From the NCBI GenBank assembly GCA_026770615.1, contig MU631310.1, positions 964,959 to 982,144 on the forward strand: 17,186 nt of DNA, read 5' to 3'. This document shows positions 7,723 through 15,545 of this stretch, one piece after another (the first letter of the stretch is position 1; each line of letters starts with the position of its first letter). The stretch comes from Pavlovales sp. CCMP2436. Its lineage: Eukaryota; Haptophyta; Pavlovophyceae; Pavlovales. A program made the position numbers and the translations under genes. The notes beneath the pieces are model-generated. The model saw only the letters and a list, made by a program, of their open reading frames with translations. It did no database searches and was not told where the DNA came from.

Positions 7723-7900
7723 TTATGTGTTCTTGAAAGGGACCTTGGCCAGCCCACCGTGCTGATTCCCGTGATCTGCAATTCTGCACACATTCTTGGC
7801 GCACATGCATTCGGGGTGATCGTTGCACTGCACCGCCCCGATTGCCTTATTAGGCGCAGGGGTCTGAGGTCGACAATTTTTCGCCGCTAGGAAATTTTAG
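7723..7900 (-). CDS. Possible last exon of an unknown Cys-rich protein
   Basis: The minus strand reads about 50 codons: NKAIGAVQCNDHPECMCAKN, then VCRIADHGNQHGGLAKVPFK, ending NT and TAA (7723-7725). The spacing C-x5-C-x-C-x4-C-x4-H could bind metal. CGACCTCAG just upstream of ACCCCTGCG could be a 3' splice site. No upstream exon is identified and the family is not recognised. It may be a remnant of a transposon or host gene. Confidence 0.3.
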
Positions 7901-7906
7901 CGGCGA
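7881..7906. repeat. Short hairpin, 9-bp arms
   Basis: TCGCCGCTA, 8-nt loop, TAGCGGCGA. It lies at the upstream edge of the Cys-rich exon-like stretch. Confidence 0.7.
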
Positions 7907-8094
7907 GGAATTCTAACAAGACATCAAAGGAGGCGATGGCTGTACTCGCTCTCCTGCCGTATAATTCATAGCCCATTTACCTTTGTTTTTTGATCCAACC
8001 AAGCTACTGTGTACCCGTGGATTCTGATACCGGGTAAGGACCGGAGCGCGGTCTCGTTCGAGAATGAGTCCGAATATGATCAAACAATGAAGAT

Positions 8095-8304
8095 ATCTAG
8101 ACGTAAATTTAGACGGGAAACAACTCTGTGCATGCGTGTCCCGCCACCTGATTCTAAAGGAATGACGAAAAACATGGTCTCCAAAGTGAAAGTGGTAATT
8201 GACTTCAAACCCACCAACCCAGTAAGGCGTTTTAACAACGACCCCGTTGAAATCAGGTGCCGGTCCACTCACCGAAGTTGATCCCCTTTAAAGTCTGCTT
8301 CTAG
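8095..8304. mobile_element. Foldback/MITE family F, copy 4
   Basis: The left end TCTAGACGTAAATTTAGACG (8095) and the right end AAAGTCTGCTTCTAGGAG are inverted repeats. Internal CCACCTGATTCTAAAGGAAT and GAAATCAGGTGCCGG form the inner inverted pair typical of the family. The reading frames on both strands here are repeat by-products. Confidence 0.7.
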
Positions 8305-8534
8305 GAGGAGGGGTGTCCTCAGGTGATCGAACCTATTGACAAATTACCGGCCGCACAAAGAATGACTAGCTGCTTCTATAGTTAATCTTTGTTTATTATT
8401 CGTATATAAATTCCTTACCCGATATCGAGTCTCACGGGTAGGTCGGGCCGGCTCTTTTGTCAATTTCCTTTGTAGGACTCTAGTATGCGCTTTGAATTCG
8501 TCTGCTTCATTATCCAACACTTCTACCAAAGTTC

Positions 8535-8634
8535 CCCTATTTGGCGTAGCGCGTAGGAGCCTGCGTCAGAGCGCTAAGATTAGCTTGACGCTTGAAATTG
8601 CTGACAGACCGTCAGCCAGAATTCCCCTACATTA
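8535..8634 (+). repeat. Repeat family R, copy 1
   Basis: The core TTGGCGTAGCGCGTAGGAGC (8541) is followed by CTGCGTCAGAGCGCTAAGAT and an end CAGCCAGAATTCCCCTACATT. The same module order is seen at 16684-16784; a partial copy of the core is inverted at 14697-14740, and the right half is inverted at 16356-16398. Confidence 0.8.
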
Positions 8635-8697
8635 AAATAATTGGTTTTATTATGTAAACATGGTTTGACTTTGTATATAAAATTTACTAGCGGTGAC

Positions 8698-8864
8698 TAC
8701 AGGAGATTGTGGGCAATAAGAACGGCGCATTTTGAGGCTGAGGCTGAGTTTCTTAGCAAATTATATACAAACAATTCTTAAAGCTTAAATTACATACAAA
8801 ACTATGCATAAAAAAGGCTCAGTTTCTTAACACGACGGTTTCTTATTGCCCGCGATCCCCTTTA
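8698..8864. mobile_element. MITE family M, copy 3
   Basis: The left end TACAGGAGATTGTGGGCAAT and the right end, as reverse complement TAAAGGGGATCGCGGGCAAT, are inverted repeats flanked by TA. The interior (GGCTGAGTTTCTTAGC, TTACATACAAAACTATGC) matches the interior of copy 4. Confidence 0.75.
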
Positions 8865-8981
8865 GCTGAGCCTCCATTTCCATATGGCTAGACCCCTAAG
8901 CCGACTTAACCAGCTTTTTCTCATTCTTTAAATTTAGCCTATCTAGTATTTGATATAGGCGCTGCTTTTGGCACGCTGTAG

Positions 8982-9107
8982 CCGACGCACCGCGTGTTGG
9001 ACACCCAGGGTCACCTGCACATTGCCATGGACGCCACGTCTGTGGGATAGCCAGGAATCAATCAGATTGACGATGCGACCTCCTGTTCGCCTATTATGAC
9101 CTGGTGA
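8982..9107 (+). CDS. Exon-like fragment with an in-frame TAG
   Basis: The frame reads PTHRVLDTQGHLHIAMDATS, then VG, a TAG (9048-9050), PGINQIDDATSCSPIMTW and TGA at 9105-9107. Third codon positions are mostly C or G before the TAG, as in real genes of this window. CTGTAG just upstream could be a 3' splice site. The protein is not recognised and the stretch is short, so this is tentative. Confidence 0.25.
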
Positions 9108-9340
9108 ATTCAGTGCAAAATGACGAAAATTTCAGCATGGAGACGCTGACCCTACATCCTTGCCGCTCGAGCCTGAGCCGAGAGGCCGCTTGCCATCGGC
9201 GACTCGGCAAGTGGTATCACGTGCACCTCGGTAACGCAAGAGGCTATGAGCGAAGCCATCACTCGCCCCCCGCGCCGCCCAGAGCGCCCACTTTGATTTG
9301 TGTCTATTGGTACCTCCAAAATTTTCCTCGCGACCCGCAT

Positions 9341-9470
9341 CATGTAGCAAAGCAGCCTGCAGCCTGCGACACAAACTCGCGTTGTAAGCCATTTTCGCAT
9401 TGTTTGTATGTATTGTAACTAGTATCTGCATGTAGCAGAGCAGCCCACGGCATGCGACACCCAAGCCGCG
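9341..9470. repeat. Imperfect direct repeat (about 41 bp)
   Basis: CATGTAGCAAAGCAGCC followed by GCGACACAAACTCGCG (9341-9380) recurs as CATGTAGCAGAGCAGCC followed by GCGACACCCAAGCCGCG (9429-9470). Several overlapping frames cross this on both strands with no domain in any. Confidence 0.65.
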
Positions 9471-9871
9471 CAGCCGCTGCCCTGGCAATCACGGCTATTT
9501 TTTTTTATAATTGTTCTCTTAACACCCCCCGACTTGCCTCCTGGCCTTTAGAATCTGTCTCAGGGGCCCCGTACGTTACGTCTTTTCTAAGAGCCGACTT
9601 GCCTAGGGCATGCCGGCACAACAGGCGCATCAGCCGAGTTTAGCACCAACCAGAGCGTTCACTACGCCTTGTTGTTGAGGGTATCTTCTGCCTGTGAGTG
9701 CATAGCACCCTCAGCGAGCGCCACATCTGCTGCCAGTTGTTATTTTGGGGGGGTGGGGGGGGGGATAGTAGAGATGACACAGGGGTGTCCGGTAACAGGG
9801 AGGACCTTGGCAGGTCCACTGCGTCTCCCCTCCGCTGCTGGCTGTTTGGGGAAGGATCTTCTCCTTTGCAA
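9471..9871. other. Spacer with a long G-run
   Basis: No gene is supported. A near-uninterrupted G tract (TTTTGGGGGGGTGGGGGGGG) lies at about 9743-9763. Confidence 0.45.
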
Positions 9872-10316
9872 GGGGTCAAAATCCGAATTATTGGCCAGTC
9901 CGGGGGAAAATTCGACAAAAATCAGGTGAAATTCCTCCGGAGCAGCTCAAGAACCGGAGGTGGTGCCGCGGATTTTGTTGCAGATTCGTGAATGGGGCAC
10001 CGCCCCATTCACAAATCTGCAACTGCCCCATTCACGAATCTGCAACTAACTCCGCGGCACCACGTCGGGAACCATGACTTTCCTTACGCTTCCAAACGCT
10101 GAGAATCGGAAATGTTAGTTACATAAAGTACGTTGCCGACCCTAAAGGCACCTAAAAGGCACACGAGGTGGGCTCCGACCGTCGAGGAGGGCTCTATTCG
10201 ACATTAGCTATCGACACTTAGCGCTCAGAGGTGACCAATGTCTACTTCTTCGTCCCAGCCATCACTTTCCCCTCTCTCCAGTGCGGAATCGCGCCACTAA
10301 TTCGAATTTTGACCCC
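9872..10316. mobile_element. Nested inverted-repeat (foldback) element
   Basis: The outer arms 9872-9894 (GGGGTCAAAATCCGAATTAT...) and 10294-10316 match at 21 of 23 positions when inverted. Inside is a tight palindrome: GTGGTGCCGCGGA (9960-9972) pairs with TCCGCGGCACCAC (10051-10063), and GTTGCAGATTCGTGAATGGG... (9977-9998) pairs with two tandem copies of its complement (10002-10023, one mismatch; 10025-10046, exact). No coding content. Confidence 0.6.
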
Positions 10317-10472
10317 AAGGGTCAAATTTAGGGCTGACATAGGGGTGCTAATTTCACATAATATTATAAAAAATAGTAAATAAGTATATGAAAAAATGTT
10401 GTCGACAGGAGCGCTGGAGCAGATGGTGCAGTCCCACCAGCTGCTACGAGAGCGGGGCCAGACCAGCGCGCC

Positions 10473-10754
10473 CTAGTGCCCGTTACGAGCAGCAGCAGCG
10501 CACGCGTATGTTGAGATCGGGCACTGCCGGTTGTCGACAAGCTCCTCAAGAACCTCCACGCTGCCGACGGACGCGGCGCGGATCAGCATTCTCGGCAAGT
10601 AAAAGTCCGCGATCAGCATCATCGGAAAGTCCGCGACGAATCCATGCATGCTCTCCCACGCGAACACTGTGAGCGCGCGTGTGCGGAGGAAGTCCGCGTG
10701 GCACTTCTTTTGCGCCGGGCTCGAGTGGTCGCATCGTTTCAGCGGTTTATCCTT
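10473..10754 (-). pseudogene. Possible ankyrin-repeat fragment
   Basis: The minus-strand frame after a TGA at 10755 reads CDHSSPAQKKCHADFLRTRA, with a stretch RMLIRAASVGSVEVLEELVD, then NRQCPISTYACAAAARNGH before TAG (10473-10475). The A-A-x-x-G-x-x-x-x-L-x-x-L-V and A-C-A-A-A-A-R-N-G-H patterns resemble the divergent ankyrin repeats common in algae and giant viruses. There is no second full repeat, and AT-rich sequence follows the TAG. Confidence 0.4.
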
Positions 10755-11187
10755 TCAGCTTTTTGCTCCAGCTGCCATTGCCCAGGGCGTCGCGGGAGAA
10801 AGGATTTACACCCTTTGCGGGAGGAACAGTTGTCACATCGGTTAGTTTTGATGCGAGAGTGTAAATATCTAAAAATAGGTCCGTCCCCTGACATCGCTCA
10901 TTCACCATATTTAAAGGCATTCTGCGCGCCTCTCCCTTTAAATTTCCTTGCTTCGGCGGCAGACTTGCCCTTGCCTGGGCCAGCCAGCCTCGGATGCAAC
11001 GCGGCAGCCATGCGGGGTTGCGACAGCAAGTGGTAGAGCAAGACGCTCGTTGCCTGTTCTGGCTTTCTGGGACAGCGATTTTGAGCGGAGCACCTAACCT
11101 GATGAACCAGTACGGGCAAAGACGCCCGCTTTTGCTCTCGACCAAGGTGCCCGGATCCTAATCAGCGATTCCGAGTGAGTTGATTTG
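10755..11187. other. Spacer left of the candidate transposon
   Basis: CTTTTTGCTCCAGCTGCC near 10761 resembles CTTTTTGCTCCGGCTGCA near 15536 at the right end of the candidate element, so a degraded end copy may lie here. Overlapping frames of up to 130 codons show no domain and poor codon bias. Confidence 0.35.
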
Positions 11188-11573
11188 CCCGGGCCTTCTT
11201 TGCAGCCGGTTGACCTCGCGCAGGCCTGTATAGTCTAACCTTCAATTTTAGCACGATTTTGCCGGGTTTTTTTTTCACAGCCGTTATGTACACAACGATT
11301 TTTTTTTTCGAACGTTGTTCAAACGTTGGTTTGTGGCCTCGTCGTGGTGTTGGCTGGGCTGTGTCCGAAGCGCAGATCGTGAATCAATCAACTTCCGCGA
11401 TGCCAAGCGGTCCACCGAGTCGTACTTTTAGCAGATTTCGAAAAATCGTACTTCATTTTTAGCAGAGAGCCTACAAGCATCGTTGTGCGGCTAAATTTGC
11501 TCTAAGTACGCTTGCCATACTGTGTACTATTGTTCCACAAGTCGTCTAGTGTTGTACTTCAAGTCGGGCCACG

Positions 11574-13234
11574 TCACTCAGCCGCGGGTGTCGCGGTAGG
11601 AGGAGCTGAGCGAGCCTCTGCCTCTGCCACCAGAGCCTTACGCGCAGCAGAGCATGCCGCCTTCCCGCACGCGCGCCCAGACTCGGCGATCGTGCGGCAC
11701 GTCGGGCAGCGCTTCGCCTTTGCCACCACGCACGGTGCGACGCCGCACGCGCACATTGTCTCGCACCGCGCGAACTTGCCCTCGAGCTCGGCGAGCTTGG
11801 CGATCTCATCCAGCTTTTTCTGCTCGCGCGACGCCTTGGTAGCATCTACCTGCGCCTGCTTCGCGGCCTGTGCGTCGCGCCGCTCGGTCTTCTGCTGTGC
11901 CATGTTGTGGAGCGACATGAAGCCAGACTGGCTGTCCAGGCGAGTGTGCTCCGCGTCTGCGGGCTGCCGGACCACGCGCTTGGGGATGGGCAGCAGCCCC
12001 TCGGCTGAAGGGTCGAAGATTTTGCGGAACTTGGGCGGCTTGCTGCGGTTGTGCGCGTCGAGCTCGCGTGCGCGCGCGAGCTTGCCCAACAGGGCCTTGT
12101 TGCTGCCCGATGCCACGCCCTCGGGTGTGCACACGTACTTGCTGAACGTCGGCGAGCCGATGGGCCTCGCTGTCGGCGAGGGGGGCGGCGAGTCGGCAGC
12201 GGGGGCGCTGGCAGTTGATGGCCCGGCGTTGGCAGAGGTCACGCAGCTCACGGTCGGGTCGATGAAGCCGTCGCGGCAGATGCCCTCGGAGACGAGCACG
12301 ATGCCGCAGATGCCGACCTTCCTCCACGCGTTGATGACGTCGATCGAGTCACACCAGATGAACCACATGCCCGGGATGTTGAGTTCTCCAGAGCCGCTTA
12401 GGATGGAAAAGAAGTCGACCAGGCCCATCGACGGCGGCTTACCGTGGCGCTGCTGGTACGCCATCCTGTACGCGTGGAGGGTCTTCTGATAAGAGTCGTG
12501 GAACTTCTTGTTGTACTGGTCGAGCGCCTGCGCACAGAGGGCAAACAAAAAATGAGTTGCCTGCAAATAAAAATGAGACGCGAGACAGCTAGCGCGCACC
12601 TGCAGGAACTGGGACATGTTCGGCTCCTCCGTGTAGATTCGGATACCGTACTCGCTCTCGGCGTGCCCGAAGGCGGCGAGCATCTCGTCGTCGTACCGCG
12701 ACCCGTGGTTGTCCACGGCGAGCACCATAGGCCCATCGTGGCGAGATCCTTGATCGGCTTGCCGATGTCGCCGCACTTGTTGAGCCACGTGACGAGATGG
12801 CACTCCTCCTCTGCGGTCATCGCGGTGAGATCGCGCCGCTCCGGCTTGCCCTCCTGATCGAGGCGGTAGCGGATGATCGAGAACGTAAGCAAAGGCCAGC
12901 GCTTGTTGTCGTCCTCGTCCTTCTCGCTGTCTGCCGCATTCGCGCGCGATGCCGCGGACCCGCCAGGCACCTGCTCGTTGGCCCACTCAGTCGCCTCGAT
13001 GAGCTGCCCCTCCTTGGTCTGCTTCACCGTGTGCCACTCGGCCTTCGACGCGAGGCCGTACTTGCCGCCAGCCGTGCCTCTCGAGCAGAAGGTCGCCAAC
13101 GGGGGGCGCGTGTCGGGCGCAGCGAGGGAGCGCGCCGGAGCGACGATTGCGAGGCCGCAGATGAACGCGCTGCAGACGAGCGCCGGGAGCAGCTGAGGCC
13201 GGCGATATGAGAAGGGGGGCGACGAGGTCGCCAT
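11574..13234 (-). pseudogene. Pogo/Tigger-like (DDE) transposase, internally deleted
   Basis: The chosen start is the ATG at 13234. Residues 14-36 are hydrophobic (LLPALVCSAFICGLAIVAP). Residues ~113-165 resemble the CENP-B/pogo-type DNA-binding helices (LTAMTAEEECHLVTWLNKCG). The frame breaks near 12730; the next frame opens at once with the second catalytic Asp (VLAVDNHGSRYDDEM, Asp codon 12711-12713). The third Asp follows in FLQ-ALDQYNKKFHDSY (12519-12521), and INAWRKVGI matches the post-catalytic segment of pogo proteins. The region between helices and second Asp, where the first Asp should be, is missing, so the enzyme should be dead. The C-terminal third has a Lys/Glu-rich coiled coil and a Cys cluster (CETMCACGVAPC, RCPTC), ending in TGA at 11574. 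A 72-nt intron interrupts the DDE part. Pogo proteins bind element ends and cut at TA. Family call good; status broken. Confidence 0.7.
12528..12599 (-). other. 72-nt GT-AG intron in the transposase
   Basis: On the minus strand CTGCAG is followed by GTGCGCGCTAGC, then a T-rich tract and CTCTGTGCGCAG before GCGCTCGAC. Removal joins FLQ directly to ALDQYNKK, restoring the L-Q-x-L-D motif around the third catalytic Asp. The length is a multiple of three with no stop, so retention would insert 24 residues. An internal TTTGCAG is an alternative acceptor. Confidence 0.65.
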
Positions 13235-13336
13235 GCCCAACGCACCGCGAGCGGCCGCATCAGCGGTCGCGCCGGATGCCAAACAGGCCCATGCGCATTC
13301 CCGCGCGTAGGTGCGTTTCTGCTAAAAGTGGGTTTA

Positions 13337-13708
13337 TTGCGCAGCAATACGAGAGCTTATCGTGGATTGCGCGCGACAGCGAGGACCCGCTCACACTTCC
13401 TGTCGGGTGGAGCTCGTCACGACCGCTCACGACAGCGCTCGTCCGGAACCCGCCCCTCGAGGACCAGGCGGGACCCTCCTCTCCTGACTTCGACAAGTCT
13501 GGTAGTATCGGACTTATTTCGGAAATCAATCAGCTACAGCGTCCGCCAATCAATCAGCTACAGCGTCCGCCCATCGACCCGCGCGTGGCTTCCGTGCTTC
13601 ACTCGCTGTCGGCCGCCCGTCGACTCACTCGTGACCTTCCTCCTCCTCTCGCTGCGGACGAGACCCAAGCTCGGCCGCATCAAGCACGCCATCTTGCTCT
13701 TCTCGTAA
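13337..13708 (+). pseudogene. Upstream coding fragment of the hypothetical gene (two frames)
   Basis: Codon bias points to coding first in one frame (about 13377-13570: SEDPLTLPVGWSSSRPLTTA, LVRNPPLEDQAGPSSPDFDK) and then in the next frame (about 13609-13705: DSLVTFLLLSLRTRPKLGRI, KHAILLFS), where almost all third positions are C or G. A TAA (13706-13708) ends that frame. A tandem duplication of the TCTTCTCGTAA block (first copy near 13700, second near 13725) lies between this piece and the ATG at 13739 and could have caused the break. It is probably the 5' part of the next gene. Confidence 0.4.
13525..13571 (+). repeat. 24-bp tandem duplication
   Basis: ATCAATCAGCTACAGCGTCC, then GCC(A), occurs twice with a 24-bp period and encodes INQLQRPP twice. 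A period divisible by three fits an expansion inside coding sequence. Confidence 0.85.
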
Positions 13709-13738
13709 AGGTGCTCTCGACTCTCTTCTCGTAAGGTG

Positions 13739-14593
13739 ATGTCGGGCGTCTCGGACCAGCACGCGTTCACCAGCGTCTCCCAGCTCAAGGCGGCTTGCTC
13801 ATCGGCCTACGACGCCATCAAGACTTTACAGGACATCAGAGACGACGCCTCGCCCGCAGTGATCCAGACCGCGGTAGTCACCCTCATCCTCTTCTGCGCA
13901 CGCGCCAACTCGGAGACGTTGAACTCTCCGCTCCTCCGCATCAGCCTCGCGCCTGACTTCGTGAAGAACGCGCTCTCAGCGATCTCGCTCTTCGCGGACT
14001 TGCCGTAGACCTGGGACACAATCAACTTCATACCCACGATGATCAAGATCAAGGACGCGAACCTGCCGGAGCTTGTCGTGCGCGAGGAGCACATCGTCCT
14101 CCTCGCTCCGCAGATTAACAACAACCTCTTCTACAGCGCGCAGAGCGGCAACTTCCTGCTCTCGGACTTGAGCTTGATGCTCGCCGCCTTCATCCGCGCG
14201 CCCGTCTCCAACTTGGAAGAGCGCGGCAACGCCCTGACCAACATCTCGACTTCGCTTTTGCACATGGTGGCCAAGGAGCGGGACGTGGCCAAGGAGGACA
14301 TCACCGACTTCCTCATCGGCATCTCGGCCGCCGAGCTCGTCCCAGAGGTCTCGGCCCTCCTGCCCATGTTTGTCGCGCCGAAGTCTGCAGTGAAAATCGT
14401 CACGGTCATCGAGCAGCTCAAGAGCCCGAGTGCCCGCTTGACAATGTTCCGCAGCCGCGCGCCCATCATCGTCGCGCGGAGCGGGATCTTGTCCAAGCAC
14501 TTCGCCGCCGGCACCTCCTCCGCAAGGCAGATCGAGAAGGCCAGCGCCACGATTAACCAGGACAATAAGAGCGTAGCGCGGCACGAGCTTTAG
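13739..14593 (+). CDS. Hypothetical helical protein with in-frame TAG codons
   Basis: The start used is the ATG at 13739 (MSGVSDQHAF). The frame is strongly C/G-ending and reads a helix-rich, Leu/Ala-rich protein (SQLKAACSSAYDAIKTLQDI; PQINNNLFYSAQSGNFLLSD; SAVKIVTVIEQLKSPSARL). A TAG at 14006-14008 sits between SLFADLP and TWDTINFIP, and the next ATG is 10 codons later. TAGs at 14591 and 14600 are followed by GLSAFEHEMNKFPPGCNLPS, still with coding-type third positions, then a His-Ala run (HAHAHAHH) from a CACGCA microsatellite, and the frame stays open to a TAA at 14948-14950. The last part (14697-14740) overlaps an inverted copy of repeat R. No domain recognised. It is divergent from the transposase, with about 100-500 bp between depending on the true start. 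Confidence 0.55.
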
Positions 14594-14696
14594 AGCCTGT
14601 AGGGCCTCTCGGCATTCGAGCACGAGATGAACAAGTTTCCTCCCGGTTGCAACCTCCCCAGCGCAATGGAGCACGCACACGCACACGCACACCACT

Positions 14697-14740
14697 CCGA
14701 CGCAGGCTCCTACGCGCTACGCCGAAGTGGGGAGCTGGTA
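14697..14740 (-). repeat. Repeat family R core, inverted copy
   Basis: The reverse complement of this stretch (TACCAGCTCCCCACTTCGGC, then GTAGCGCGTAGGAGCCTGCG) matches 16680-16723 at all but one or two positions. It lies in the open 3' extension of the hypothetical gene. Confidence 0.8.
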
Positions 14741-14950
14741 GAAGTGGTGGATGAGGAGGAAGCCGAAAACAAAGCGCTGGAGTCGCTGCATGTAACAAGT
14801 ATTAGCGTTAGCAGCGGAGCCAACAGAAATTCGAGCTGGCGAGCGCAAGGACGACAAAAGGTAGTGTCCGCCGAAGCGCGCAGCGAGACAGCGAAAACGC
14901 ACTTTGCTCCAAATCAATATTTTTTTTCTTCACCTTTTAAAATATCTTAA

Positions 14951-15041
14951 ATTTATCTCCATTAGTTTAACTTTATATTTACACAAAAGCGGGAAGCAAC
15001 TACCGCTGCAAAATGAACCCGTCCGTTTTGGCACCGCAACG
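14951..15041 (+). promoter_or_regulatory. AT-rich intergenic region
   Basis: A short AT-rich gap, with the poly-T/TTTTAAAATATC stretch just before it, separates the two plus-strand hypothetical genes. It probably carries the 3' end of one and the promoter of the next. No defined element is recognised. Confidence 0.3.
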
Positions 15042-15535
15042 ATGAGTCCCAGCATCTCGGATGAACTCGTGGCCATGATCTCGTGCTCGATAGCGAGGCT
15101 CTTATGCGCCCTGTCGTCGACCGCCTCCTCGAGCAGACGCCCGTTTCGCTCAGACTGCACACCGCGCTTTCAAGCGGCAGTGCCGTTTCCGCCATCGTGG
15201 CGGCCCTCTTCGCGTCCGTCAGCATGGTCTCGCTCATGTGCGTGCGGGCGAATACCGACCTCTTCCGAGCGCTGCAGTTTGTGTTGGAATTCGTGCCCTG
15301 GCAAAGGATCAAAGTCGGGCGCAGGGACGTCGCACTCTGGACCGTGGCGGTACTTAAGGCTGTTTGCGGCCCTTTTGCCGTGCTGCCTGTTGGAGAAATA
15401 CGGCTGCGTCTCGTGGACGAGTACGCCCGCCGCGTCGAGTTCCTTCGTGACGAGTACGGCAAATGCTATAGGACTTGCGTCTATGATGAGAAGCACTCTG
15501 CGACCACCTATGAGAGCTCGAAGATGGGAATTTAA
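15042..15535 (+). CDS. Hypothetical protein with hydrophobic central segment, one frame break
   Basis: ATG at 15042 opens MSPSISDELVA; near 15073 (GTGGCCATGATC) a single-base shift is needed to continue as HDLVLDSEALMRPVVDRLLE and onward to TAA at 15533-15535. The remainder has good codon bias. SGSAVSAIVAALFASVSMVS is a likely membrane segment, and a second moderately hydrophobic stretch (RDVALWTVAVLKAVCGPFAV) follows. The tail is charged (RLVDEYARRVEFLRDEYGKC). No family recognised. If the shift is real, translation could only use the internal ATG at 15104. The right end motif of the candidate transposon begins 11 bp after its stop. Confidence 0.5.
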
Positions 15536-15545
15536 ACTTTTTGCT

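Noticed and set aside
11512..12489. 325-codon plus-strand frame
   Set aside because: It is antisense to the transposase, whose frame has recognisable DDE motifs; the plus frame has none.
11424..13329. ACTTTTAGCAGA (11424-11435) inverted at 13318-13329 as transposon ends
   Set aside because: It flanks the transposase closely, but 12 bp is short, the left side has a second version (near 11450), and there is no clear TA duplication. The longer motif at 11188/15546 is the better candidate.
13976..14695. 239-codon minus-strand frame
   Set aside because: Arg/Glu/Asp-rich antisense shadow of the plus-strand hypothetical gene, caused by GC-rich codon bias.
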